From the NCBI GenBank assembly GCA_002337055.1, contig DDFG01000004.1:874662-891553 (forward strand): a stretch of 16,892 nt of DNA, read 5' to 3'. This DNA is from Betaproteobacteria bacterium UBA1934. GTDB taxonomy: Bacteria; Pseudomonadota; Gammaproteobacteria; Burkholderiales; Rhodocyclaceae. How positions within the stretch are numbered: position 1 is the first letter of the stretch; each line of letters starts with the position of its first letter. The position numbers were made by a program, and so were the translations under genes. Positions 1 through 6,909 of this stretch are shown here, piece by piece. The notes under the pieces were generated by a model that saw only the letters and a program-made list of their open reading frames with translations, did not search any database and was not told where the DNA came from.

Positions 1-1469
1 ATGCGGATGGTGCGGGCCTGATCGGCGATCGAACGGGTAATGGCCTGGCGAATCCACCAGGTCGCATAGGTCGAGAACTTGTAGCCGCGACGGTATTCGA
101 ACTTGTCCACCGCTTTCATCAGGCCGATGTTGCCTTCCTGAATCAGGTCGAGGAATTGCAGGCCGCGGTTGGTGTATTTCTTGGCGATGGAGATGACCAG
201 ACGCAGGTTGGCTTCGGTCATCTCTCGCTTGGCGCGACGGGCCTTGGCTTCGCCGGTGGACATCTGCTTGTTGATTTCTTTCAGATCCTTGAGCGGAATA
301 CCGAGGCGCTGTTGCAGGTCGAGCAGCTTGCCTTGCTCTTCCTTGATGGCTGGGGCATTGCGCGTCAGGATGGCGTGATAGGTCTTGGGCGCGACGTCGA
401 TTTCGCCATCGACCCAGTCCAGATTCACTTCGTTGCCGGGGAAGGACTTGATGAAGTGCGGGCGCTGCATCTTCACCTTGTCGACGCAGATGTGCTGAAT
501 CTTGCGTTCGGAGGCGCGAATAGTGTCGACCATGCCGCGCACGGAATCGCACAGCTTTTCGATGGTACGCGAGGTGAAGCGGATGTTCATCAGCTCGTCG
601 GTCACCTGTTGCTGAAGCTTCATGTAGGCCTTGTCCTGCGGGCCCTTGGAGACGAGCGCCTTGTGCATCTTGGTATGCAGCGCGCGGATGGCCTGGAATC
701 GCACCATCGCATCCGCCTTCAGTTGCAGTAGCGAGGCCGACACGGCACCGCCGCCGTCGCCGCCTTCTTCTTCCTCCTCCTCTTCGCCGGCTTCAAGGTC
801 GGCGGTTTCCTCCGGCACCAGTTCCTGGGCTTCTTCCACCGCGTTCGGATCGATCAGGCCGTCGATGACTTCGTCGATCTTCAGCTCGTCGCTTTCGACA
901 CGGGTCGCCAGGTCGAGGATCTCGGCAATCGTCGTCGGGCAGGCGGAGATCGCCTGAATCATGTGTTTCAGGCCGTCTTCGATCCGCTTGGCGATTTCGA
1001 TTTCGCCTTCGCGCGTCAGCAGTTCGACCGTGCCCATTTCGCGCATGTACATGCGCACCGGATCGGTCGTGCGGCCAAATTCGGAGTCGACGGTGGAAAG
1101 GGCCTGTTCGGCTTCTTCCTCGACCTCTTCGTCGTCGGCGACGTTCGGCGCCGCGTCCGACATCAGCAGATCTTCGGCGGCCGGCGCCTCGTCAAAGACC
1201 TGGATGCCCATGTCGCTGAAGGTGGAGATGATATTGTCGATCTGCTCGGCATCAACCACTTCCACCGGCAGGTGGTCGTTGATTTCGGCATAGGTCAGGT
1301 AGCCCCTTTCCTTGCCAAGCTTGATCAGGTTTTTCAGGCGCGTCTTACGCGCTTCTGCATCGACGGGCGCAGGCGCTTCGCCTTGGCCGCCCTCGAGCAG
1401 CGCCTTTTCGGCGGCCTTTTCCTTGGCCTTGCTGGTACGTGCTTTCGCGGTTTCTTTTGCCTTCGCCAT
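1..1469 (-). CDS. rpoD: RNA polymerase sigma factor RpoD (sigma-70), C-terminus outside the window
   Basis: Primary sigma factor, which directs RNA polymerase to housekeeping promoters. 489 residues are visible. Region 1.1-like sequence is followed by region 1.2 (DPVRMYMREMG, about residues 134-165), then a long non-conserved region with a run of seven glutamates (positions 765-785), then regions 2.1-2.4 (REMTEANLRLVISIAKKYTN to TYATWWIRQAITRS, about residues 418-485). Regions 3 and 4, which hold the -35-binding helix-turn-helix, lie beyond the left edge. The ATG is preceded at about 8 nt by AGGA. It lies 46 bp downstream of dnaG and is the last gene of the rpsU-yqeY-dnaG-rpoD operon. An A+T-rich gap with a TAAAAT could hold an extra promoter, but I see no matching -35. 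The identity is certain from region 2. Confidence 0.98.
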   Translation of the reverse strand, partial: MAKAKETAKARTSKAKEKAAEKALLEGGQGEAPAPVDAEARKTRLKNLIKLGKERGYLTYAEINDHLPVEVVDAEQIDNIISTFSDMGIQVFDEAPAAEDLLMSDAAPNVADDEEVEEEAEQALSTVDSEFGRTTDPVRMYMREMGTVELLTREGEIEIAKRIEDGLKHMIQAISACPTTIAEILDLATRVESDELKIDEVIDGLIDPNAVEEAQELVPEETADLEAGEEEEEEEGGDGGGAVSASLLQLKADAMVRFQAIRALHTKMHKALVSKGPQDKAYMKLQQQVTDELMNIRFTSRTIEKLCDSVRGMVDTIRASERKIQHICVDKVKMQRPHFIKSFPGNEVNLDWVDGEIDVAPKTYHAILTRNAPAIKEEQGKLLDLQQRLGIPLKDLKEINKQMSTGEAKARRAKREMTEANLRLVISIAKKYTNRGLQFLDLIQEGNIGLMKAVDKFEYRRGYKFSTYATWWIRQAITRSIADQARTIR

Positions 1470-1515
1470 GAACACGATCCTAAGAATTTGAGAAAACCGT
1501 AGATTTTACCATAAC

Positions 1516-3240
1516 TTAGCCGTCCTTTCCGCGCCCGGACAACAGACGCAGATAGGCCGCCTTCTCATCCGCCGACAAGCCGCTGACGCCAACACGCTGC
1601 ACAAGCGCCTGCAATTCGGCAAAGGCGCGTTTTTGGCCACCTTCCTGCAAGCGGGTCAGCACGCCCGCGAATTCGGTATCGACTTCCACTTCGTCAAACG
1701 GCAGGCCAAGAAGTTCAGCAGCGGCGGTTTCGATCCGGTTTTCTTCCGGCGTGCCGCGCAACCGTTCGCGTAATGCAGCATAGGCCAGAATACCGCCCTC
1801 CGCCGCCAGATCGTGCAAGCGGATTAACGCCGCCCGCTCCGCCGCATCCGGCAGCAGATCGACGGGCAAGCGCAGGGCCAGCGCGGGTTTTTGCAGCACC
1901 AGCCGCAGCAGCGCCCTGGAAATCGAGGGTGCGGCACGTGGCGCTTTGGCCGGCGCAGGCGGGGCAATCGCCTTCAACTCGCACAGCCGCTCGACCTCCG
2001 CCTGCACAAAGCCGCTGGCTTCGGCCAGCCGTTTGACCAGTTGCAGACGCAGCAACGGTGTGGGTAGCTTTGCCAGCAGCGGTTTGGCTTCGTATATCAG
2101 TTTCGCCTTGCCCTCCGAGCTGGTCAGATCGCAACGCTCGGCAAGATGCCGCAGCAGAAAGTCCGAAAGTGGCATGGCCTCGGCGATTTTGCGCTCGAAA
2201 GCGGCCTTGCCATAGGTGCGAACGAAGCTGTCCGGGTCTTCCGGATCGGGCAGAAAGACGAAGCCGATGCTCTTGTTGTCGGCCAGCGCCTCCAGCGCGT
2301 TTTCCAGCGCCCGCCAGGCGGCTTTGCGCCCAGCATTGTCGCCGTCGAAACAAAAGACGATGCGATCGACCTGCCGCAGCAGCTTCTGCACATGCACCGC
2401 CGTCGTGGCCGTGCCGAGCGCCGCCACGGCATTGCCGACGCCGTGCTGGGCCAGCGCCACCACATCCATGTAGCCTTCGACTACCACCGCCACATTGCTG
2501 TCGCGCAGGCCTTGGCGCGCCTGCGGCAGGCCGTAGAGTTCGCGCCCCTTCTCGAACAGCGGGGTTTCCGGCGAATTGAGATATTTCGGCTCGCCTTGCC
2601 CGATGACGCGTCCGCCAAAGGCGATCACTTCGCCCTTCTGATTGACGATGGGGAACATCACCCGGTCGCGGAAGTAATCGTAACGCCGCCCGTCCTCGCC
2701 CACCTTGACCAACCCGGCCGCCGCCAGACGCTTGTCGTTGTAGTCGACGAAAGCCGCTTTCAAGCCGCCCGGCGGCGCATAGCCGATACCGAACTTGGCG
2801 GCGATCTCGCCGGTCAGGCCGCGCTGCTTGAGATAGTCGATGGCTTTGGGCGATTGCTTGAGCTGCTCCTTGTAGAACTGCGCCGCCCGCGTCATCACCT
2901 CGAGCAGGCCGCGCGAGCTGCCCTGGTCGTCATGGCGCACGCCCGGAGCATCGTCCGGCACGGGCATGCCGATCTTGCCGGCCAGTTCCTTGATGGTTTC
3001 GACGAAACCCAGACCCTGATATTCCATCAGAAACCCGATGGCGGTGCCGTGCGCACCGCAGCCGAAGCAGTGGTAGAACTGCTTGCTCGGGCTGACCGTG
3101 AAGGACGGCGATTTTTCGCTGTGAAACGGGCAACAGGCGGCGTAATTGGCCCCCGCCTTCTTCAGCGGCACATAGCCGTCGATCAGGTCGACGATGTCGA
3201 CCCGCGCCAGCAGGTCCTGAATGAAGGATTCTGGGATCAC
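1516..3240 (-). CDS. dnaG: DNA primase DnaG
   Basis: Synthesises RNA primers at the replication fork in partnership with the DnaB helicase. The protein is 574 aa, close to the usual 580. The N-terminal CHC2 zinc finger has ligands C37, H40, C58 and C61 within CPFHSEKSPSF and CFGCGAHG. The Toprim catalytic core shows EGYMDV (E255), FDGDNAG (D299 and D301) and PDPEDPDSF (331-339). The rest is the helical DnaB-binding C-terminal domain, which is poorly conserved. The start codon is GTG. I chose it because IPESFIQDLLARVDIVDLID aligns with the N-terminus of known primases. Only 4 nt separate it from the yqeY stop, and no good Shine-Dalgarno is visible, so translation probably depends on coupling to yqeY. 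That fits the low primase need known from the E. coli operon. Confidence 0.98.
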   Translation of the reverse strand: MIPESFIQDLLARVDIVDLIDGYVPLKKAGANYAACCPFHSEKSPSFTVSPSKQFYHCFGCGAHGTAIGFLMEYQGLGFVETIKELAGKIGMPVPDDAPGVRHDDQGSSRGLLEVMTRAAQFYKEQLKQSPKAIDYLKQRGLTGEIAAKFGIGYAPPGGLKAAFVDYNDKRLAAAGLVKVGEDGRRYDYFRDRVMFPIVNQKGEVIAFGGRVIGQGEPKYLNSPETPLFEKGRELYGLPQARQGLRDSNVAVVVEGYMDVVALAQHGVGNAVAALGTATTAVHVQKLLRQVDRIVFCFDGDNAGRKAAWRALENALEALADNKSIGFVFLPDPEDPDSFVRTYGKAAFERKIAEAMPLSDFLLRHLAERCDLTSSEGKAKLIYEAKPLLAKLPTPLLRLQLVKRLAEASGFVQAEVERLCELKAIAPPAPAKAPRAAPSISRALLRLVLQKPALALRLPVDLLPDAAERAALIRLHDLAAEGGILAYAALRERLRGTPEENRIETAAAELLGLPFDEVEVDTEFAGVLTRLQEGGQKRAFAELQALVQRVGVSGLSADEKAAYLRLLSGRGKDG

Positions 3241-3244
3241 GCCA

Positions 3245-3691
3245 TCAACCGGCGAGTTTGGTCTTAACCAGCTTCGATACCTCTGCCATGTCGGCCTTGC
3301 CGGCCAGACGCGGCTTCAGCACCGCCATCAGCTTACCCATGTCGGCCGGGCCCGTCGCGCCAGTCTCGGCCATCGCCGCCGCCACGGCCGCCGCCATCTC
3401 GTCGGCGCCCATTTTTTCAGGCAGATAGGCAGCCAAAACCGTAATCTCGAATTTTTCCGCGTCGGCCAGATCGGTACGGCCAGCGGCTTCGTACTGGGTG
3501 ACGCTGTCCTTGCGCTGCTTGGTCAGTTTTTCAACCACGGCGATCACGCCGGCGTCGTCGAGGGTAATACGCTCATCGACTTCCTTCTGCTTCACCGCCG
3601 CCAACAGCAGGCGGATCGCCCCCAGCCTGGCCGTTTCCTTGGCCTTCATGGCGGCCTTCATTTCCTCGTTGATGCGCTCTCTCAGGCTCAT
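3245..3691 (-). CDS. yqeY: GatB/YqeY domain protein
   Basis: A 148-residue member of the YqeY family, which resembles the tRNA-binding tail domain of the GatB amidotransferase subunit. Its molecular role is not settled. The sequence shows the typical N-terminal helix MSLRERINEEMKAAMKAKE, the RLGAIRLLLAAVKQKEVD segment, the central EKFEITVLAAYLPEKM and a C-terminal MGKLMAVLKPRLAGKADM segment. The length matches the family. The ATG is preceded by TTTAGGAAAAG, a reasonable ribosome site. It lies between the rpsU terminator-like hairpin and dnaG, the arrangement common in betaproteobacteria, so its expression should follow read-through from rpsU. Confidence 0.93.
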   Translation of the reverse strand: MSLRERINEEMKAAMKAKETARLGAIRLLLAAVKQKEVDERITLDDAGVIAVVEKLTKQRKDSVTQYEAAGRTDLADAEKFEITVLAAYLPEKMGADEMAAAVAAAMAETGATGPADMGKLMAVLKPRLAGKADMAEVSKLVKTKLAG

Positions 3692-3709
3692 TTTCTTTTC
3701 CTAAAGGAC

Positions 3710-3740
3710 AAAAGCCGCCAGCGGTCAGGCGGGCGGCTTT
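3710..3740 (-). terminator. Hairpin between rpsU and yqeY, likely partial terminator
   Basis: Read on the minus strand, AAAGCCGCC and GGCGGCTTT form a perfect 9-bp stem around a 12-nt loop, followed by only four T. This matches a weak rho-independent terminator. It sits just after rpsU and before yqeY-dnaG-rpoD. In E. coli a terminator after rpsU lets S21 be made far more abundantly than primase. The same role is inferred here. Confidence 0.8.
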
Positions 3741-3765
3741 CGGGGCTGCAATCGAAGCGACTGGA

Positions 3766-3978
3766 TCAGTACATCTTCGGCGGCAGGGTCATGCTGCGAA
3801 TACGTTTGTGGTGGCGCTTGACAGCGGCAGCCAGCTTACGCTTGCGCTCGGAGGTGGGTTTTTCGTAAAACTCACGGGCGCGCAGCTCGGTCAGGAGACC
3901 AGTCTTTTCGACCGTGCGCTTGAAGCGGCGGATGGCAACTTCAAACGGCTCATTTTCCTTGACGCGAATGCTTGGCAT
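3766..3978 (-). CDS. rpsU: 30S ribosomal protein S21
   Basis: A small basic protein of the 30S platform, located near the 3' end of 16S rRNA and needed for efficient initiation. It has 70 residues, the usual size. MPSIRVKENEPFEVAIRRFKR opens the protein, followed by the EFYEKPTSERKRK signature and a basic C-terminal helix. An in-frame upstream ATG at 4014 would add 12 residues that are not S21-like. The chosen ATG has an excellent Shine-Dalgarno immediately upstream. It is the first gene of the operon with yqeY, dnaG and rpoD, and is followed by a terminator-like hairpin. Confidence 0.98.
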   Translation of the reverse strand: MPSIRVKENEPFEVAIRRFKRTVEKTGLLTELRAREFYEKPTSERKRKLAAAVKRHHKRIRSMTLPPKMY

Positions 3979-3981
3979 AGT

Positions 3982-3992
3982 ATCACCCCCTT
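3982..3992 (-). promoter_or_regulatory. Extended Shine-Dalgarno of rpsU
   Basis: The minus strand reads AAGGGGGTGAT, 3 nt before the rpsU ATG. This matches the complement of the 16S rRNA 3' end (AAGGAGGTGAT) in 10 of 11 bases, the longest such match at any start in this window. It decides the rpsU start at 3978. Because S21 sits beside the anti-Shine-Dalgarno on the ribosome, the site may also take part in autoregulation. That last point is inference. Confidence 0.85.
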
Positions 3993-4040
3993 CCGGAACA
4001 GGCGGCGCGGTCAAGTGTGGCGCGGCCCGTTAAAATTTGG

Positions 4041-4061
4041 CTTTCCCGCAATTGCGGAAAG
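4041..4061. repeat. Near-perfect inverted repeat in the rpsU leader
   Basis: CTTTCC and GGAAAG form the arms of a dyad whose centre is itself the palindrome GCAATTGC, with one extra C on the left arm (plus strand). It lies just downstream of the proposed rpsU -10 box, so the rpsU mRNA would begin at or within it and could carry a 5'-terminal hairpin. It could also be a protein-binding site. No regulator is identifiable from the sequence. Confidence 0.6.
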
Positions 4062-4067
4062 CTTGTG

Positions 4068-4097
4068 ATTGTAATTGAAAAAAGCCTTGCGATTCAA
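4068..4097 (-). promoter_or_regulatory. Predicted sigma-70 promoter of rpsU
   Basis: On the minus strand, -35 TTGAAT (4092-4097) and -10 TACAAT (4068-4073) are separated by 18 bp. Transcription should start near 4060, giving a leader of about 80 nt before rpsU. Both hexamers are good matches and the position fits the first gene of the operon. Confidence 0.65.
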
Positions 4098-4098
4098 G

Positions 4099-4107
4099 TG
4101 GTAGAAT
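4099..4107 (+). promoter_or_regulatory. Predicted extended -10 promoter of tsaD
   Basis: TGGTAGAAT is an extended -10 element (TGn followed by TAGAAT). No good -35 is seen 16-18 bp upstream, where the sequence is AAAAAG, as is allowed for extended -10 promoters. The tsaD ATG begins 9 nt after the last base of the element, so the transcript would have almost no leader. It overlaps the -35 region of the divergent rpsU promoter. Confidence 0.5.
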
Positions 4108-4115
4108 GCGCGCCC

Positions 4116-5135
4116 ATGTTGGTGCTCGGCATTGAATCTTCCTGCGATGAAACCGGCGTCGCGCTCTACGACAGCGAGCGCGGCCTGCTGGCGCACGCGC
4201 TGCATTCGCAGATCGCCATGCACGCCGAGTACGGCGGCGTGGTCCCCGAACTTGCCTCGCGCGATCACATCCGGCGCATCGTGCCGCTTCTGCGCGACAC
4301 TGTCGCCCGCGCCGGCCTGCCGCTGGAAGCCATTGACGCCATCGCCTACACGCAGGGCCCCGGACTGGCCGGCGCCCTGCTGGTCGGCTGCGCCTTTGCC
4401 GAAGGCCTGGGGCTGGCGCTCGGCAAGCCGGTGTTGCCGGTGCATCACCTGGAAGGCCATCTGCTTTCGCCGCTGCTGTCCAATGACCCGCCGCGGTTTC
4501 CTTTCGTTGCGTTGCTGGTCTCGGGCGGCCACACGCAACTGATGCGCGTCACGGGCGTCGGCGAATACGAAACGCTGGGCGAAACGCTGGACGATGCCGC
4601 TGGCGAAGCGTTCGACAAGAGCGCCAAACTGCTCGGCCTGCCCTATCCGGGCGGCGCCGCACTGTCGAAACTGGCGGAGACCGGCGATCCGCACCGCTTC
4701 GACCTGCCGCGCCCGATGCTGCATTCGGGCGACCTGAATTTCAGTTTTTCCGGCCTGAAAACCGCCGTGCTCAATCTTGTTCGCCAGCATGGCGTCGAGG
4801 ACGCAGCCAACCGCGCCGACATCGCCCGCGCTTTTCAGGAAGCCATTGTCGAGGTGCTGGCGAGAAAGGCGATCAAGGCGCTCAAGGAGACCCGTTTAAC
4901 GACGCTGGTGGTGGCCGGCGGCGTTGGCGCCAACCGGCAATTGCGCACGCAGTTGAACCGTGAAATGGAAAAGCGCCGCTGGCGCGTGCATTACCCGGAG
5001 CTGGAGTTCTGCACCGATAACGGCGCCATGATTGCGCTGGCCGGGGCGTTACGTCTGCAAGCCGGCTCCGAGGCCAAGCCGGCAGGCGTATTTGCGATCA
5101 AGCCGCGCTGGCCGCTGGCTGATCTGATGCGCTAA
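4116..5135 (+). CDS. tsaD: tRNA N6-threonylcarbamoyladenosine synthase catalytic subunit TsaD
   Basis: Transfers the threonylcarbamoyl group to A37 of tRNAs reading ANN codons, acting with TsaB, TsaC and TsaE in the cytoplasm. It has 339 residues (E. coli 337). It opens with the ASKHA-fold signature MLVLGIESSCDETGVALY. The metal ligands H111 and H115 lie in HHLEGH and D301 in CTDNGAMIALAG. SGGHTQL (136-142) and DDAAGEAFDK (159-168) are present. The frame stays open upstream to 4017, but the start at 4116 fits the family. No Shine-Dalgarno precedes it, and the likely promoter is so close that the mRNA may be leaderless. It is divergent from rpsU, as in many proteobacteria. Its stop codon overlaps that of the convergent MgtC-family gene. 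Confidence 0.97.
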   Translation: MLVLGIESSCDETGVALYDSERGLLAHALHSQIAMHAEYGGVVPELASRDHIRRIVPLLRDTVARAGLPLEAIDAIAYTQGPGLAGALLVGCAFAEGLGLALGKPVLPVHHLEGHLLSPLLSNDPPRFPFVALLVSGGHTQLMRVTGVGEYETLGETLDDAAGEAFDKSAKLLGLPYPGGAALSKLAETGDPHRFDLPRPMLHSGDLNFSFSGLKTAVLNLVRQHGVEDAANRADIARAFQEAIVEVLARKAIKALKETRLTTLVVAGGVGANRQLRTQLNREMEKRRWRVHYPELEFCTDNGAMIALAGALRLQAGSEAKPAGVFAIKPRWPLADLMR

Positions 5136-5881
5136 TTGCGGGCGTGCGAGAGGTGGAAGCTCTCAACACCGTCGAATTTCGCCAGTTCTTCCGCCAGCGC
5201 CGACAGCGAGGTGCCCATGTCGCGCCCCAGCGATACCGCAACGAAGTGCCATTCCGGGCACCCTTCCTTGAAGTCGATGCTGATCGTGCCCGTGGCGATG
5301 GTATAGCCGCGCTCGCGCGCGACCCGGCGCAAGACGTCCTCCTGCGGGGTAAAACCTGAGCGGAAGCGCAGCACGATGGCAATGGCCGGCCTGGCCGGTA
5401 ACCAACCTTCGAGTTTGGAAATCCACAGCATCACGGCCGCGCAGGTCAGGGCCAGCGCGATGGCTGCCGCATAGAATCCGATACCGACCAGAATGCCGAT
5501 CACCGATGCGGCCCAGATCGACGCAGCCGTGGTCAGCCCGCTGATCGAGAATCCTTCACGCATGATGACGCCAGCCCCGAGAAAACCGATGCCCGTGACG
5601 ATTCCCTGAATCACCCGCGTCGGGTCCGGCATGGCGGTCACCACGTGCATGCCGCCAAACCAGAATTGCGGATAGCCGGAAATCACTGTCAGCGCAGCTG
5701 AGGCCATACAAACCAGACCATAAGTGCGCATGCCCGCCGCGCGCCCGTGATAGGAGCGTTCGTAGCCCACCAGCATGCCGAGCAGCAGCGCGCCGAAAAC
5801 GTTGATGATGACCAGCAGATTGGTCATGTTCTCACTGGCCGACCAGTAGGCCGCCAGGGTCTCGGCGGGGATCAGGGCCAT
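5132..5881 (-). CDS. MgtC/SapB family inner-membrane protein
   Basis: A 249-residue membrane protein. The N-terminal half contains the hydrophobic MgtC domain: LLVIINVFGALLLGMLVGYERS, then GLVCMASAALTVIS, then the family signature GIVTGIGFLGAGVI followed by GLTTAASIWAASVIGI (about 93-131). The C-terminal part (about 165-249) is soluble and probably ACT-like. Members are linked to magnesium homeostasis and, in intracellular pathogens, to survival under low magnesium. The exact role here is unknown. The Shine-Dalgarno TAGGA overlaps the plsY stop and the gap to plsY is 7 bp, so the two are likely co-transcribed. Its TAG overlaps the tsaD TAA. Confidence 0.93.
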   Translation of the reverse strand: MALIPAETLAAYWSASENMTNLLVIINVFGALLLGMLVGYERSYHGRAAGMRTYGLVCMASAALTVISGYPQFWFGGMHVVTAMPDPTRVIQGIVTGIGFLGAGVIMREGFSISGLTTAASIWAASVIGILVGIGFYAAAIALALTCAAVMLWISKLEGWLPARPAIAIVLRFRSGFTPQEDVLRRVARERGYTIATGTISIDFKEGCPEWHFVAVSLGRDMGTSLSALAEELAKFDGVESFHLSHARN

Positions 5882-5888
5882 GAACGTC

Positions 5889-6500
5889 CTACCCGTGCTT
5901 ACCGCCGCCGATCTTGCTCTCCTGACCGGCCAGCAGACGCTGGATATTCGCCCAATGCTTGCCGATCAAGGCCAGCGCAATAATACCGATAGCCACCACC
6001 GTGCCTCCGCCCGTGCCGTGAATCATCGCCGCGAAGAGCGGAGCAGCAACGGCCGCCGCGACGGCTGCCGCCGAAGAATAGCGGAAGGCTATGGCGACCG
6101 CGATCCAGACGCCGAGCACCGCAATCGCCAGAATACCGTCGAGCGCCAGAATGACGCCGGCCGCCGTAGCCACGCCCTTGCCCCCCTTGAATTTCAGGAA
6201 GACCGGAAAAAGATGGCCGAAGAACACCGCCAGGGCAACCAGATTGACACCCCAGGGGCCCAACTGGAACTTCTGTGCCAGAAACACCGCCAGCCAGCCT
6301 TTGGCGGCGTCTCCCAGCAGGGTCAGCAAGGCCGCCTTTTTGTTGCCCGAGCGCAGCACATTGGTCGCGCCGGGGTTTCCGGAACCATAGCTGCGCGGAT
6401 CGGCCAGACCGAACAGGCGCGAGACGATGACGGCAAAGGGTACGGAACCCAGCAAATAGGCGGCCACAGCGGCCAGGGCAATCACGGCTTCAGTCGGCAT
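5889..6500 (-). CDS. plsY: Glycerol-3-phosphate acyltransferase PlsY
   Basis: An inner-membrane enzyme that transfers the acyl group from acyl-phosphate to glycerol-3-phosphate, the first step of phospholipid synthesis. It has 203 residues with several membrane segments. The three PlsY motifs are visible: SGNPGATNVLR (40-50), GHLFPVFLKFKGGKGVAT (95-112) and the C-terminal KHWANIQRLL (181-190). The start follows a 58-bp gap shared with divergent folB, and no strong Shine-Dalgarno is seen. The downstream neighbour is the MgtC-family gene. The plsY/folB divergent pair is a common gammaproteobacterial and betaproteobacterial arrangement. Confidence 0.96.
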   Translation of the reverse strand: MPTEAVIALAAVAAYLLGSVPFAVIVSRLFGLADPRSYGSGNPGATNVLRSGNKKAALLTLLGDAAKGWLAVFLAQKFQLGPWGVNLVALAVFFGHLFPVFLKFKGGKGVATAAGVILALDGILAIAVLGVWIAVAIAFRYSSAAAVAAAVAAPLFAAMIHGTGGGTVVAIGIIALALIGKHWANIQRLLAGQESKIGGGKHG

Positions 6501-6558
6501 AGTTGACGTTTCAGTTACAATCCCCGCTGGATTTTACCCTCGATTCCCGCACAAAGGC
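6501..6558. promoter_or_regulatory. Divergent plsY/folB intergenic region
   Basis: This 58-bp gap must carry promoters for both genes unless they lie inside the coding regions. Toward folB there is a TACAAT at 6516-6521. A TTGACG at 6503-6508 is too close (7 bp) to serve as its -35. Toward plsY, the minus strand has TAAAAT at 6531-6536 without a good -35. Neither gene has a convincing Shine-Dalgarno. The assignment of the two -10 boxes is tentative. Confidence 0.35.
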
Positions 6559-6909
6559 ATGGACACCATTTTCATCGACGATCTCCGCGTGCAAACCTGG
6601 ATCGGCATCTACCCCCGCGAGAAGGCGATGCAGCAAACGGTCGAGATTTCCTTGCAGATTGGTGTGTCCACTGCAAGTGCCGGCGCCAGCGACGACATCC
6701 GCGACACGGTCGATTACGCCGTGGTTGTCGATCGTCTACGGGTAGAACTGGGCGAGCAGCATTTCAATCTGCTAGAGAAACTGGCCGAGCATGTCGCCAC
6801 CTTGCTGCTGGAAGAATTCGCCGCCCAGCGCGTGCGTGTTTCGGTCGCCAAACTCGGCATGATGCCGGGCGTCCGGCGAGTCGGCGTAGTGATCGAACGC
6901 TCGGTCTGA
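6559..6909 (+). CDS. folB: Dihydroneopterin aldolase FolB
   Basis: Converts 7,8-dihydroneopterin to 6-hydroxymethyl-7,8-dihydropterin in folate synthesis. It has 116 residues, typical of the family. The opening MDTIFIDDLRVQTWIGIYPREK contains the conserved IG(V/I)Y element with E21. SDDIRDTVDYAVVVDRL (44-60) and NLLEKLAEHVATLLL (70-84, with the substrate-binding glutamate E73) follow. The end carries the lysine strand VSVAKLGMMPGV (K98 is the likely catalytic lysine) and VGVVIER. It is divergent from plsY. Its TGA is directly followed by the stop codon of convergent ybaK with no base between. Confidence 0.95.
   Translation: MDTIFIDDLRVQTWIGIYPREKAMQQTVEISLQIGVSTASAGASDDIRDTVDYAVVVDRLRVELGEQHFNLLEKLAEHVATLLLEEFAAQRVRVSVAKLGMMPGVRRVGVVIERSV

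Noticed and set aside
2146..3267. Long open frame on the plus strand opposite dnaG
   Set aside because: It mirrors the dnaG coding frame in GC-rich DNA, has no recognisable domain, and dnaG itself is certain.
4011..4790. 259-codon open frame on the minus strand opposite tsaD, running into the rpsU promoter
   Set aside because: No recognisable protein, and it would have to cross the rpsU/tsaD control region. tsaD is secure.
6503..6521. TTGACG followed by TACAAT as a folB promoter
   Set aside because: The two boxes are only 7 bp apart, too close for a sigma-70 promoter, so they cannot work as a pair.
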